A DNA stretch of 64,000 bases, taken from NCBI GenBank assembly GCA_030704615.1, contig CM060734.1, positions 37,898,042-37,962,041 of the forward strand, written 5' to 3'. Every line of letters begins with the position of its first letter. Position 1 is the stretch's first letter. The notes under the pieces were generated by a model. That model did no database searches. It had not been told where the DNA came from and saw only the letters and a program-made list of their open reading frames with translations. Of this stretch, positions 47,501-57,700 are shown piece after piece. Origin of the DNA: Takakia lepidozioides. Its lineage: Eukaryota; Streptophyta; Takakiopsida; Takakiales; Takakiaceae. The position numbers and the translations under genes are program-made.

Positions 47501-50500
47501 ATTCGCTTCAAGACCTTCAATGTCGCGCTGGCAATGCAAGAAATGAAGTTGAAAGAGCGGTGGGCTCTTGGGAGAGTTTTCGTCTCTTCTGTGGCTGGAA
47601 AGATCATTGGGAGGAAACTAATTGTCTGCAGTAGAGCTGTTAATTGGTGGACCAATGAGATCAAACTCAAGATTGCCAAGAGACGAGCCCTCTATAAAGA
47701 GTGCTGCAGAATGAAAGTCAATAATGACCTTTGGGTTAGGTACTACCAGCTCCGCAAAGATATCAATCAGCTTGTAAGGTCTCAGAAGAAACTATATTGG
47801 GATAAGTTATACGGGGAAATAAACTCAAACCACCACGGTGGTAATCTGGTTGGCCCTTCAACATCTGTACAAGCCGAAAAATTGTCAGCAAGTACAAGCG
47901 CTGAGGACACCTAAGGGTGCAGTGGTGACTTCAACGGCTGACATTGTCAACACCTTTGAAACCCACTACAGTACACTTGGCAGAAATTCTAGTTCTAGCA
48001 GCGAGGGGTTTTCTGAAGAATGGAATGACACAGTAGAAAGAACTGTGTCTATGATTCAAGACAGCCCTGATGAACTGGAGTATATTTCAAAGGGTTATAA
48101 CGCTCCCATTAGTTCCTCTGAGATTGCGGAAGCAATCGAGCATCTAAACGGATACAAAGCTGGTGGCCCTGATGGCATTGTCAATGAGCTTATCAAGCAT
48201 GGTGGTGACCCTATGATAGAGGCCCTTGTTCTTCTCTTTAACCTTATATGGAGGACTGAAATTACCCCCTTTCGCTGGCGGCAGGGGGTCATTGTCAATT
48301 TATATAAGAAGGGTGACAGAGCCGGGTAACTATCGGGGCATCACGCTTCTTAATGCAGTTGGCAAGATATTCTGCAGAGTTATAAGTACTTGTCTCGAGG
48401 TTGATCTGGAGTCCAGAGGTTGTTTCCATGAACGCCAAGCTGGCTTTCGGCAAAACAGGGGCTGCGTGGATCATTTCTTCACACTCGGCCAGATTATCCA
48501 GGGAAGGAAAAAAAAAGGGAAACCTACTTTTGTCTTTTTCCTGGATGTCAAAAAGGCCTATGACACTGTGTGGAGAGACGGTCTATGGCTCCGACTCTGG
48601 TCTTCCGGGATCAAGGGAAAGATGTGGAGAGTGGTCCATAACTTGTATGCTCACACTAAAAGCTGTGTCACTGTTAATGGACAGAAGTCTAATTTCTTTG
48701 ACATAGACCAAGGTGTAGCTCAAGGATGTACCCTCTCCCCTCTGCTCTTCAATGTTTTCATCAATCAACTACTGGAGGATGTGGAAAGTGAGGGATTTGG
48801 GTTAAGGGTGGGTGATGCCACCATACCAGCCCTTATGTTTGCGGATGACTTCGCAGGCATAGGGGAGACTCCTTCCAACCTCCAGGGGCTGATAGATTGC
48901 GCGAAGAGATACTTTGATCTTTGGGGGCTAGAGGCAAATGTCAGTAAATGCGCAGTGGTGGCATTCAACGACCGGGGGGAAGGAGGCGACGATCTCAAGT
49001 GGCAGTGGGGAAGCCAAGAGATCCCTGTTCTCCCCTCCTACACCTATCTTGGCGTTGAGTTTTCCTCCAACTGTAATTGGGAAGCACATATTCAAAGAGT
49101 AATTCAATCTGGCAAACGCAAAGCGCTGGGTCTCAGTAAATTTTTCCACTGCAGAGGGATCAACTCTGAAGTCAAAAAAACCATGCTTTGCCGCGTTATC
49201 AGGCCGGCCTTGGAGTATGCATCTGCTGTATGGGTTGATAACTCCAACCAGGCTAAGTCTCTTGAATCCATCCAAGTCGGGGTGCTCAAGGAGTGCATGT
49301 CAGCATGCTCCAAAACAGCTAATGTGGCTGTTCGGGGTGGGTTTGGCGTTCCTCCCTTGAGCTCCTGACGCGATGAATTCAAAATCAGATGGTGGGGTCA
49401 GCTGCAACGTATGGCTAATACCAGATATCCTAAGTTAATCGACTCTATATCTTGGAAGCAGGACCGCCCTGTCAAACAGGCTAAATCCTGGCGGAAAAGG
49501 GTAGAAGAGATTTTCAAGGATCTGAATCTTAGTCCACTAGCCATGACCCTGCTGGATAAATCTGGCTTAGAAGCTGAAGTTTCCAAAGCCATGTCTATTG
49601 CCATGAAATTGTCTGAAGAAAATGAAGTTAGGCAGAAAACTTCCCTGAACCTGTTTCCAGTCTGTGACATGGGTGAGGCCATCATGGATGACCTCAAGGG
49701 TCTACCCGCCCTCGGCACTAGACTGAAATTCAAACTCAGGGCGGGTAGCCTACCTTTGAACAACAAACAGTCACAGAGAGGAAAGAGGGATTGTAAGTGC
49801 CCGTTGTGTGGGCAACCTGAAGACAATATTCACTTCCTGATTCATTGTCCTGGGTACTCTCACCAACGGGACACCCTCTTCAATTCCATCAAGGAAATTG
49901 TGCCTGTACGTCTGTTTAACAACTTTGAAAATCTTGAGACTGAGCCATAAGCCCAGGCCCTTTTGGGGTCTAGCTATTGGGCAAATCACACAAATCAGAT
50001 TGATGCTTGTGTGAAGGGATTTCTGGAGGATATCTGGAAATCTCGGATCAACTGTTTATTCCAAGGTAAATCATACTACCGGCGTCAGCCCCTGACAAAG
50101 GTAGTTTCTGTCCCTTTATGTTCTGCTCAAACTGGGCGCGGGGTCAATGGCCACAAGGCTACGGCAAACAATGTCTTATGAGTACATTCTCTCTCTCTTA
50201 AGGAGTGCATGTCAGCACGCTCCAAAACGGCTAATGTGGCTGTTTGGGGTGAGTTTGGCATCCCTAGGTCAGATGGTGGGGTCAGCTGCAACATGTGAAT
50301 AATATCAGATACCCTAAGTTAATCGACTCTATATTGTGGAAGCAGGATCGCCCTGGCAAACAAGCTAAGTCCTGGCCGAAGAGTGTAGAAGAGATTCTCA
50401 AGGATCTGAATCTAACTCCACAAGTCTTGACCCTGCTGGATACATCTGACTTAGAGGTTTTAGTGTCCAATGCCATGTCTGTTGCCAGGAAATTGTGTGA

Positions 50501-51882
50501 TGACAACAAGTTAGGCAGAAAACTTCCCTGAACTTGTTTCCAGTCTGTGACATGGGGGAGGACATCATTGATGACTGCACGGTCCACTCTCGGCACTAGA
50601 CTGATATTTAAAGTCAGGGGCGGAAGCCTACCTTTGAACAGCAAACAGATGCAGAGAGGAAAGGGGGATTGCAAATGACCGTTGTGTGGGCAACCTGAAG
50701 ACAATATTCATTTTCTGATTCTTTGTCCTGGGTACCATCACCAGAGTGACGCCCTCTTCCAATCCATCAAGGGATTTGTGCCTGTACCTCTGTTTACCAC
50801 CTTTGAAAATCTCGAGGCTGAGCAAAAAGCCCAGGCCCTTTTGGGGGCTAGTCATTGGACACCCACAGCCCATTGATACTTGTGTAAAGGGATTTCTAGA
50901 GGATGTCTGGAAAACTAGGATCAATTCTCTGTTCCAAGGTAAGTCATACTACCGGCATCAGCCCCTGACAAAGGTAGTTTCTGCCAATCCCGTTATTGCA
51001 TTGAAGAAGTGCCTTCTGAGACACTCTTAGACATCTGTTGGTAACGCAAGGTGAATGATACCTTTCCTACTCACCTAACATGTCACTTATGGCGAGACTA
51101 ATTGCTGACTATTTTGCTAGGTCCTGTAGCAGCACCAAGCTGGAGTACATATTGCATACACCTTCTACATGATCTGGCTGTACATTGGTCTCTTGGTTGA
51201 TTTATTGAAGCCCATGCCTTGTGGCAGAATTATGCAACCTGAAAAATGGCCGACTTGAGGATTTTTGTTCCTCTGTGTCTCTCTCTCTCTCTTTCCTTGA
51301 ATAAGGCTGTCCGTCATAGCACCACCAAGGATTGCCTCGTCCCATTATTGTCCCATCTGTCCAGAATGGAAGGGGTACATGAAGGGACTCATTAGGGTTG
51401 TTAATTCTCATCTTCAGCCATTCTTCTCCTTCAGAGACATGCAAGCAAGAATTGAAGGAACACTTACTTCACTGCTACAGTATGGCTCCAAGCGAGATAC
51501 TTGTCAAGGCTCTATGAGCACTTTGAAGTGCATAGAATGACGCTTAGTGTGGACATACAAAGAGAGATTACAGTTTGCATAGGCTACACGGACTTGACAA
51601 GTTCTACTCTGAGTATGCGAGTATTGTATCTACTACAAGGGCCCCCGAGGGTCCATGGGCAAAAAGTAGAACATTGAAGAGAAACAACTACACAGAACCC
51701 TATAAGAAGAAGAAAGGGTTAAGAAGGTACTTGGAGAGGCCGTCGTCAAGAACGGATTGTTCCGCAGCGCTCCAGTCCACAGCCACGCCCGGATCATGTA
51801 CGAGCTGCTGCGGAGCACGGTCACCTCCATTCGACAAGCCATTTGCCCCGGCTGCAGTAAGAGTAGTAGGAGGAGCGCCCAT
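32465..51882 (-). CDS. DUF3755-family nuclear-type protein with SANT-like N-terminus (7 exons over 19.4 kb)
   Basis: Exons: 51731-51882, 40823-40925, 40607-40675, 39991-40105, 38518-38600, 33021-33082 and 32465-32582. All use GT..AG and their phases join, giving 702 nt or 233 aa. Exon 1 contains [20 protein letters not shown] and exon 2 [20 protein letters not shown] then ALRCHWM, a Myb/SANT-like region. Exon 3 is basic (KKENGRKQK...KKSKDKR), suggesting nuclear location. Exons 5-7 carry [25 protein letters not shown] and [13 protein letters not shown], the DUF3755 signature. Family function is unknown; a chromatin or transcription role is inference. Intron 1 (10.8 kb) contains the LINE array and intron 5 the Copia with nested TRIM. 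Every exon is intact, so the gene may still work despite its load. The start at 51882 is the first ATG of a frame matching the family. Confidence 0.88.
33425..33813 (-). repeat. Copia 3' LTR
   Basis: 389 bp, the same length as its partner at 38102-38490 and matching it almost base for base; small differences include ATATCGACAGATAG against ATATTGACAAATAG. It lies downstream of the RNase H coding end in minus-strand reading. Confidence 0.93.
35081..35152 (+). ncRNA. tRNA-like sequence in the TRIM 5' LTR
   Basis: It folds as a class I tRNA: acceptor GGACGGG/CCCGACC with one A-A mismatch, D arm GCTC-agtggta-GAGC, anticodon arm CCCC/GGGG around CCGGAAT-type loop sequence, and T arm CTAGG-TTCAATC-CCTAG. 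The A-box TAGCTCAGTGG and B-box GGTTCAATCCC are present. The anticodon loop lacks the normal U33 (C is there), so decoding is unlikely. A GGA or CGG anticodon reading is possible. The likely role is a polymerase III promoter within the LTR. Confidence 0.75.
35302..35373 (+). ncRNA. tRNA-like sequence in the TRIM 3' LTR
   Basis: Identical to the copy in the 5' LTR at an offset of 221 bp, with the same A-box, B-box and arm pairings. Its presence in both LTRs shows that the tRNA-like block is part of the replicating element and not a chance insertion. Confidence 0.75.
38088..38101 (-). other. Copia primer-binding site matching the initiator tRNA-Met anticodon half
   Basis: Directly inside the 5' LTR, the plus strand reads GTGGGCCCATAACC. 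This equals the anticodon stem-loop of plant initiator tRNA-Met (GGGCCCATAACCC, from memory of the tRNA). No TGGTATCAGAGC 3'-end site exists here. The element therefore appears to be primed by an internal cleavage fragment (half-tRNA), as described for Drosophila copia and yeast Ty5. The gag-pol ATG (38097-38095) lies inside this site. Confidence 0.75.
38102..38490 (-). repeat. Copia 5' LTR
   Basis: The partner of 33425-33813, with the same ends. In minus-strand reading it begins TGTTAGAAGTC at 38490 and ends TTCCAACA at 38102, followed at once by the half-tRNA primer site and the gag start codon. The 27 bp between the LTR and exon 5 of the DUF3755 gene are the start of the interrupted intron. 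Confidence 0.93.
38664..38890 (+). mobile_element. 5'-truncated LINE copy with target duplication at a TC tract
   Basis: It starts in the LINE 3' coding region (GAGGCTGAGCCAGAAGCCC) and ends CTTATGAGTACATTC. It is flanked by TCTCTCGCACACAGA-type sequence on the left (38649-38663) and TCTCTCACACACAGA on the right (about 38889-38903), a duplication of about 14 bp with one difference. About 23 nt of the 3' untranslated region are missing between GGGGTC and AACGTC. It lies in intron 4 of the DUF3755 gene. Confidence 0.8.
39196..39597 (+). pseudogene. C-terminal fragment of a different LINE ORF2
   Basis: The 132-codon frame contains [20 protein letters not shown], then DRLCPACIG and [18 protein letters not shown]. 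This is the C-x2-C...H...C zinc-binding region that follows the reverse transcriptase in many LINEs. It ends at a TAA (39592-39594). The sequence is unlike the CPLCGQ family in the array, so it represents a second LINE family. RT and endonuclease are absent. Confidence 0.75.
40365..40575 (+). mobile_element. Two short LINE 3'-end pieces in intron 3 of the DUF3755 gene
   Basis: About 40378-40442 and 40500-40570 each carry CCCAAA(C/T)TGGGC(G/A)CAGGGTCTATGGCCACAAGG followed by a diverged CTTATGAGTACATTC end. The second also carries GAGCCCCTCACAAAAGTAG, matching the sequence just upstream of the LINE 3' end. Both are non-coding, 5'-truncated insertions of the array family, more diverged than the copies further right. 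Confidence 0.75.
40986..41060 (+). mobile_element. 45-nt LINE 3' end between two TC tracts
   Basis: A (TC)n run (about 40987-41004) is followed by AATGGCCACAAGGCTACGGC and then CAAACAACGTCTTATGAGTACAA, and by another (TC)n run (to about 41062). Only the last 45 nt or so of the element are present. It is an extremely truncated member of the same family. Confidence 0.75.
41075..41097 (+). mobile_element. 23-nt LINE 3'-end micro-insertion with 11-bp target duplication
   Basis: The insert starts AACGTCTTATGAGTACATTC and ends TCT. It is flanked by CCCTAAAAACC at 41064-41074 and again at 41098-41108, a perfect 11-bp duplication. Only the terminal 23 nt of the LINE 3' end were copied. The target here is not a TC repeat. 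Confidence 0.8.
41501..42024 (+). mobile_element. LINE copy B: 5'-truncated, last 0.5 kb
   Basis: It begins right after a long (TC)n tract (41471-41500) at TGTGACATGGGGGAGGAC. It encodes the LINE C-terminus (frame 41429-42019), with [20 protein letters not shown], the CCHC-type zinc motif, and ends GAGTACAA then (TC)n. It is almost identical to the end of copy C, so it is a recent insertion. The upstream flank also contains an old diverged LINE end (about 41410-41470). Confidence 0.85.
42221..46663 (+). pseudogene. LINE polyprotein: endonuclease and reverse transcriptase with one nonsense codon
   Basis: Nicks target DNA and reverse-transcribes the element's RNA. The start is uncertain: 42221 is a TTG, and the next in-frame ATG is near 42281. 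Residues about 130-260 hold three 47-aa repeats. An EEP endonuclease follows ([41 protein letters not shown]). Reverse transcriptase motifs are [39 protein letters not shown] and the catalytic [11 protein letters not shown]. The tail has [20 protein letters not shown]. The only break I see is TAA at 44336-44338, where copy D reads CAA (Gln). Everything else is open, so the element was active recently. Confidence 0.88.
42606..43010 (+). repeat. Three 141-bp in-frame tandem repeats in the LINE N-terminal region
   Basis: Units begin at CTGAAGGATTTGGTAC near 42624, 42765 and 42906, a period of exactly 141 bp (47 codons). Each encodes [17 protein letters not shown] followed by an SIHGV(I/T)VP linker and a cysteine-containing spacer. 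Frame preservation suggests a functional protein repeat, perhaps in RNA binding; this is inference. Confidence 0.88.
46680..50187 (+). mobile_element. LINE copy D: 5'-truncated, broken
   Basis: It joins copy C through (TC)nTTAA and begins within the endonuclease ([17 protein letters not shown]). It then covers the rest of endonuclease ([10 protein letters not shown]), RT ([24 protein letters not shown]) and the zinc tail ([20 protein letters not shown]). Frameshifts lie near 47580 and 48320, an 11-nt loss (GACAAGAAATT relative to copy C) near 47850, and stops near 49368 and 49950. It ends CTTATGAGTACATTC and (TC)n. Clearly a homologue of copy C, but older. Confidence 0.9.
50198..50990 (+). 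mobile_element. LINE copy E: 5'-truncated, internally deleted
   Basis: It starts after (TC)n at TTAAGGAGTGCATGTCAGC, within the region after the RT, and runs through several frameshifts and small deletions to CAGCCCCTGACAAAGGTAG (50960-50980). There similarity stops, before the usual 3' end, so it lacks the terminal (TC)n. It retains a recognisable [12 protein letters not shown] zinc region. Confidence 0.85.
50991..51730. other. Remaining DUF3755 intron 1 sequence
   Basis: Intronic sequence between the LINE array and exon 1. It contains a short (TC)n run (51281-51292) and no recognisable coding motif. Confidence 0.5.
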
Positions 51883-54729
51883 GGGGCAGGATAGAGACGT
51901 CTAATGTGATCTACTTATGCGGTTGAACGATTCTCACAAACAGGTTGTGATTGAGGCTTCCATACTAGGATTTCCAGGCAAACATGCTCAAGTTCAAATT
52001 GAGTACTTCTTGCTCTTCTAGATTTCCAATTCACGTCCCTCCAGCATCTACCCATGGCGAGAGGCCCTAAAAAATGCTTCCACTATCTGTACTTACACCT
52101 TGTTACCTGCTACACAACTACTCCAGTTGCAAGCGCATGGCTTCCAGGCATGACATGGCTCCTACGCAAGTTGGGTTCCACACACAAAGCTCCAATTCCT
52201 GAAGCTCTCGAGCATCTTTGCCTCATCTCTTTCTCTCCAAATTGTTCGTGGTTCTCTTTACTTCAAATCTATTCAAGAGACTACATACAGTAGTCTCATC
52301 CCAAACCCAAAGATCCACCGTGAAATCAAGATCTAGGATTTGAACCCCAGATCACTTCGAAAATCTCACTGCCCGCATTGTTAAGAGGCGCACAGGGAAC
52401 AATAGAAGTGTGAAAGAAGCAGATTGTCGGGTACAGAAACGAGCACACCAAAATTTCCATGATTTCGCAGCTTGCAGATGGTTGGGTACCCTCACAGGAG
52501 CAAACTAAAGTTTCTATGATTTCGCTCTTGGAGTTCTCAGGATGATACAGTACCTGTCGCCCATAATGGCGGTACTGTATGATCTGTCCATGTGTCCGGC
52601 TGTTACTGGCCTACAGCTGTCTTGATTTCCATAACCCACAGTCTGTGGAATTATGACTGTCGGCTCGTCGTACATCTCTCTCCCTTCTTATTGCGATCAG
52701 CAGGCGTCCTTGCACTGGGTAAGTAGGTATTGGGTTGTAGTAATCTTCCCAAGCAGGCCTCACACAGGTCTCATATTTTGAGTTAATATTTTTTCAAAAC
52801 CGTCCTCTCTTCGTTTTCTTTTGCACTCAATAACTCCTTGCGCAAGGCGGGTAGGAACCAACCTCTCATTGCCACTCCCCGTACCCCGCAAGCTCATGGA
52901 GTATGACTCTTTTCAGTTCTTTTGGGCCGTAGCTCTCGGATAAAAGGGAAGTTGCTGGTTACAGTTACTCCATGAGCATATGGGAGAGAAGACCTTGGAC
53001 CTCATCACCACCCAACTTACGCTGTCGTACACTGTGGTATGTTCGGTTGCCTCCTCCCTTTTAGTTTTTTCTTGTGTGTGTTTCGTAAGTTAACACCCAA
53101 TTCGATACCTATGATCAGTGATCATTTTCTCCCCTGCTTACTCCTGGCTAACTGACTGCGATGCTACCAGTACAAATGAATATTTGAGACGTACCCTGCA
53201 ATTTCCTCCTCTCTCCATCAATTGTGCAATCGACATTAGTTAAGAGCTCGCTGAAACCATACTGGCACAAACCAAGTCCATGTCCCTTCACCATTACTTT
53301 TCGAGCCGTATAAAGTTGTGTGGGAAGCTGGAGTCCTGCGACAATGTTTCCCATGTACGCTGTTGACGTTTTGGGTTCCTTGTTTTTAACCCACAGCGAC
53401 TTGTCTTTCTATTCTAAAAGCGGGCAAGTGACGGTGGCTTTCACTATCATACATGTTGGTGTTCTTCTTGGTTCATAGATTGGTGAGAGACAATACCGCA
53501 ATTCTAACCAGATGAATCCGTGTTCGTTGTTTCGTGTGTATTTTGTCCTTCTTCTTTTTCTTCATTTTCTTTCTTCTTTGCTGTTTGTTTTGTTTTCTGA
53601 AAATCCCTCTAACCGCAGATCAGATCTTCTCGGTACTCTTTTTTGGCTACCTTTAATTGTAAGTATGGAGATATCTCAATGTTTACAAGGATATTCTTTA
53701 TATTCTAAGTTTGTTTTAAGTTGTTGATACAAGGGCTTGAAAATAAAGGCCCAGCTAGAAGAGTTCAGATTTTGAATAATACCTTTCACCTCTCAGCTGG
53801 GTGGTGCTTTATTGGTTTACCCTTTTGCATCAGTTTTTTAAATTTCTGCTGGGGAACAGATCAACTTTTTAAAGAAAACCTTGGCAACCTTGTCTGTCAC
53901 TGCATGCCAGCAGGGCAAGTGGGCAGAGAAACACTCCAAGTACAGACTGACCAGGGGAGAGTGGTCGAACAAACCACCTTCCGAGATAAGCAAGGGGGAG
54001 AAGAGTTGCCACAGCATACCAGCATTTATTCCTCAACCCACGAGACAACTGCAGAGGTTAAAGCTTATGACACTTACGCATGGAAACTCAGATAAATCTT
54101 AGTTGACAAGCTAAAGGCATCAGCAGCAATGACAAGAAGCTAGGAAAACACAGTTGCAAGCTGATTGAAGTGTAGCAACAGCTAGGAGACCAATTTATCA
54201 ACTCCATGTTGTTGGCAATTGGAGGGGGTTGGGGTGTGGGGGAGGGGGGCAGGGAAGTTGCAACACATAGCATGAACTATGGTTGTGTGGTATGAACTGA
54301 GCTTGTTGTGAATTATAGGACTGCATCTGCTTAATTATAGTATTGGACAATCAAAGTGGCAGGATTCCAAGTGAGACTGGGATATGCGAAGAAACTGCAT
54401 TTGCACCACTGCCATCATAAAAATGGCATGTCAATTTCACGAGATACTCTGTTTCTCGATTGTTGAACCTCCTCGACTTAAGCACTGACTCCACCTCGCA
54501 CTCGGGTTCATTTAGAAGTGTTTTTTTGAGACCCAAAGGAGCTCCCTTGACATAGATGTTCGTTCCACCAGGGGATGAGGTATATTCTGCACACCCAGAA
54601 CTCTAAGAAATTCTGTCTATGCAATTGACACCTTGCATGAGCAAAGGCAAACTCTATTCACAATGTGACAAAAAACAGGTACTCACTGTTTCTGTATGCA
54701 TCCGCAGTGAGGTGGGTTAGAAGTAGGAA
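51883..54729. other. Intergenic region between divergent genes
   Basis: Contains the upstream regions of the DUF3755 gene (minus) and of the fucosyltransferase-like gene (plus). A hairpin GATACAGTACC..GGTACTGTAT lies near 52548-52582. At about 54400-54536 the minus strand encodes CEVESVLKSRRFNNRETEYL, which resembles a chromodomain start, probably a retroelement remnant. The rest shows nothing I recognise. Confidence 0.4.
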
Positions 54730-57700
54730 ATGGCACCAGCCTTGAGAAGAAGCTATATTCAAAGGTGGAGGGAGCCTCGACGTAGCTATACTGGCTTCAA
54801 GATTGGACTCTTTTGTGGTGCCATTGTGTGCACTTGCTTTTTGTTGACAATGTATGAGCTGTCAAGGTATGGTTATCTGACAATGGAAGATGGAAGAGAG
54901 ATGCAAAGGGCGAGTTTGCCCCGCCTACAAACTGCAGGGCATCAGTCAGCCCTTTTACAATCACACAATCCAACTGGCTCTAGCTCTCTACGAAAGACGG
55001 TTGTCAAGAGAGATGGGGCTGTAAGGAGGCCAGTGGACACTAGCTCACCAATTAAGCAAGGTGTACAGGGTAAGAAACAGAGGAAGGAAGTTTCCAGCAG
55101 AGAACAAGTTGCTGAAGAGATCGCCAAGACAAACAGCTTGGCAGGGGGGAAGGAGGTCAGGACAGAGTTTCTGGAAGGTAACAGCAAAAAAAATGATGTG
55201 GTCATGGACTTTCAGGACAGTTCATTTTATGGTGCAATTGAGTGGGCAAATAGAACGGTTGAGAAATTTAGCGAGGACATGGTCTCAAACGAAAGTGACA
55301 GAAAGCAAGCTTCAGGCAAAGACAAAAGTGGAGAGAGCGTCCAATTAGCTAAGGAAGAAACGAAAAGGGAAGAAACTAGTGAGCAAGAAAAGTCAGAGGT
55401 TGTGGCAGACGTAAAGGAGGATGAGCACAACACTCCTTGGGAGACTCGAATGGGGAGCCTAGCAAAGAAAAAACCCCACAACATAGAGCAGCCTCTTGAC
55501 TATGATGGACAAAAAAGTAGCAGAATTCCGGACGACGGATTCAATGGAGGTCATAGAAACAGATCTAGGTCTGCAGGTTATTATGGTGAAGCTGGGCTGG
55601 CAAGCAATGTCTCTGTTGTATCATTGGACAATGTGGTACATAGACTGCAAGCGGGTTCCACTGATTTAGAAATTGCTGGGGGCTTCCTAAGCAAGTTGAC
55701 AGCTTGGATTTCTAAAGAGCAAAATGCAATATTTGGTTCTATGAAGGAGGCCGTGGTAGGCAGCTTGGCCAATAGTTCAACCACTAATTACATGGGTGGG
55801 GCTGATTCCAGCTCGGAGGAGACAGAAGAGATTGAAGCCACTGGTAAGGCTTCTGCTGTCTGCTCTATATGGTTGGTAAGAGGAGTAGGCATGTAGTCGT
55901 TCATTCATATGATTAGTTTGGACATGGTGACATTAGAGGCCTGAATTTGCATTTGCCAAATGATTACACAGCAAGCAATATAATTATCAATGAGTTCAAA
56001 TCCTTGATCAAAGCAATGTGGTGATCCACCCAGATCTCTTGAAATGCCAATAGATGAACTGCAGTTCATGCTGAACCCTTGATAGCACGACCAGTCTGGG
56101 CCGAGTCCAAATTCCGATGTCATTATGCATTTGACCTGTGTATCACTTTGAGATCTCATTGAAGCTGATTCACACCTAATACCTTCCTGCTGGACCTGGA
56201 GCGGTGCTACTTGTTCTTGTTTATGTCTGGCACTACACCTTGTTAGCTTTTGTTGTCCAGTACCTCCATTGTCAATGCATAGAGAGGACACAGCAGACTC
56301 CAGCCAAAAGAGAATCAGAGTGAGGGAAACCTTCTGAATTTCAAATTATTTAAAGTAGTTCTTGCTGCACGGCCCTTTCTCCCTGTGAATTCTTACATGT
56401 CAAATCCATTGACAAATTGTCTTATGGTTGAAAGCCCAGGATGATCCAGCTGAACTGGAGGAGGGGGATGAAGACCATGATCTGGTAGCTGACATGACGA
56501 AGGAAGAGAGCGAATCTTCAGAAACAGAGAAGGGGCCCCACCCCGCCTTCATAGCAAGCAACAACGCCATGCAGGAGAAAGAAAGTGCTGCCATAGTTGA
56601 TGGAAGACAACCAGAGACAAATAATTCGAGGCAATCTACGGATGTCTTTCTGAAAGATACCAGTCAATGGGAAATCACAAGTGGTAGCAGCCATAGTGAG
56701 TTCCTTCCTAGCAATGGTCATATGCTAGAAAGGGGAAGCAGTGCCTTGCTCAAGGAGCAGGAGACGGTTCAGGATGGGCATGCTGCAGACGTTCAATTTC
56801 TTAACCAGAGTAGAGCACCAGAATCGGTCTTGGAGTTCAGTATCCCCAGAACTATCCTTGACAGGTGGAAACCTCCGAAGGAGTGTGCGAAGGTGGAGGA
56901 AATGGGGTCTGCAGCTGTTGGGAACACAAGGTCCTCTAGCCTCCGTGTACGGAGCATGATTCAGTTGTTCATAGCTGACCATGGGGCAGAGCGCGTAGCT
57001 GCACTGCCGGGAGCAGAATTTTGTAAACGGGGGTTTGTTCTAGGGCAGGGCCAGGAAGATGGGTTTGGAAATAATATGTACAAGGTGCTCACAGCAGCAG
57101 GGCTGGCTGTCATGCTCAATCGCTCCCTCATTATTGGTAAGTACCCATATCAACTTGTACATCAATCAAAACTTGCATGTCAAATGTCTAGGGAGAAAAT
57201 CCTGGGATATGTAGCTCATGCTAAGTCTTAGTCCAGGCGCACATGGATATCATTAGATAAAGAATATCAGTTGGTTTATCTTTAAAGAAGACGCCAATAG
57301 GTCTCCTGCTGGACCTTGAAGTGTCAAATCTCCTTAAGTATCTAGCTGTGCACAAATGTCTCATATTGTGCAAGCCATTCATATGGCTGTACTGTGCAAT
57401 TGTGATTGTAGGGGAGCGTGGCGCAACCAATCCAGCATATGTTGGTGGATCAAAGAAGTTCCTACCGGCCTTTGGTGACTATCTAGTGTTCTCTAACCAG
57501 TCGTTTACTATGCAAGAGGTTAAGCACCTATGGGCACGACATGGCTGCGCTGGAAAATACAAGCGTCCCCTAGTCATGCATGTTGATGATATTGAGTTGG
57601 GACCTGGACGATCAAAGTGTCTGTGTGATGATTGGACCGCCTGGCCATACCCTATCATCTGGTTCAAGGGCACAACTGACACGGTGGCCCTGCAGTTTTT

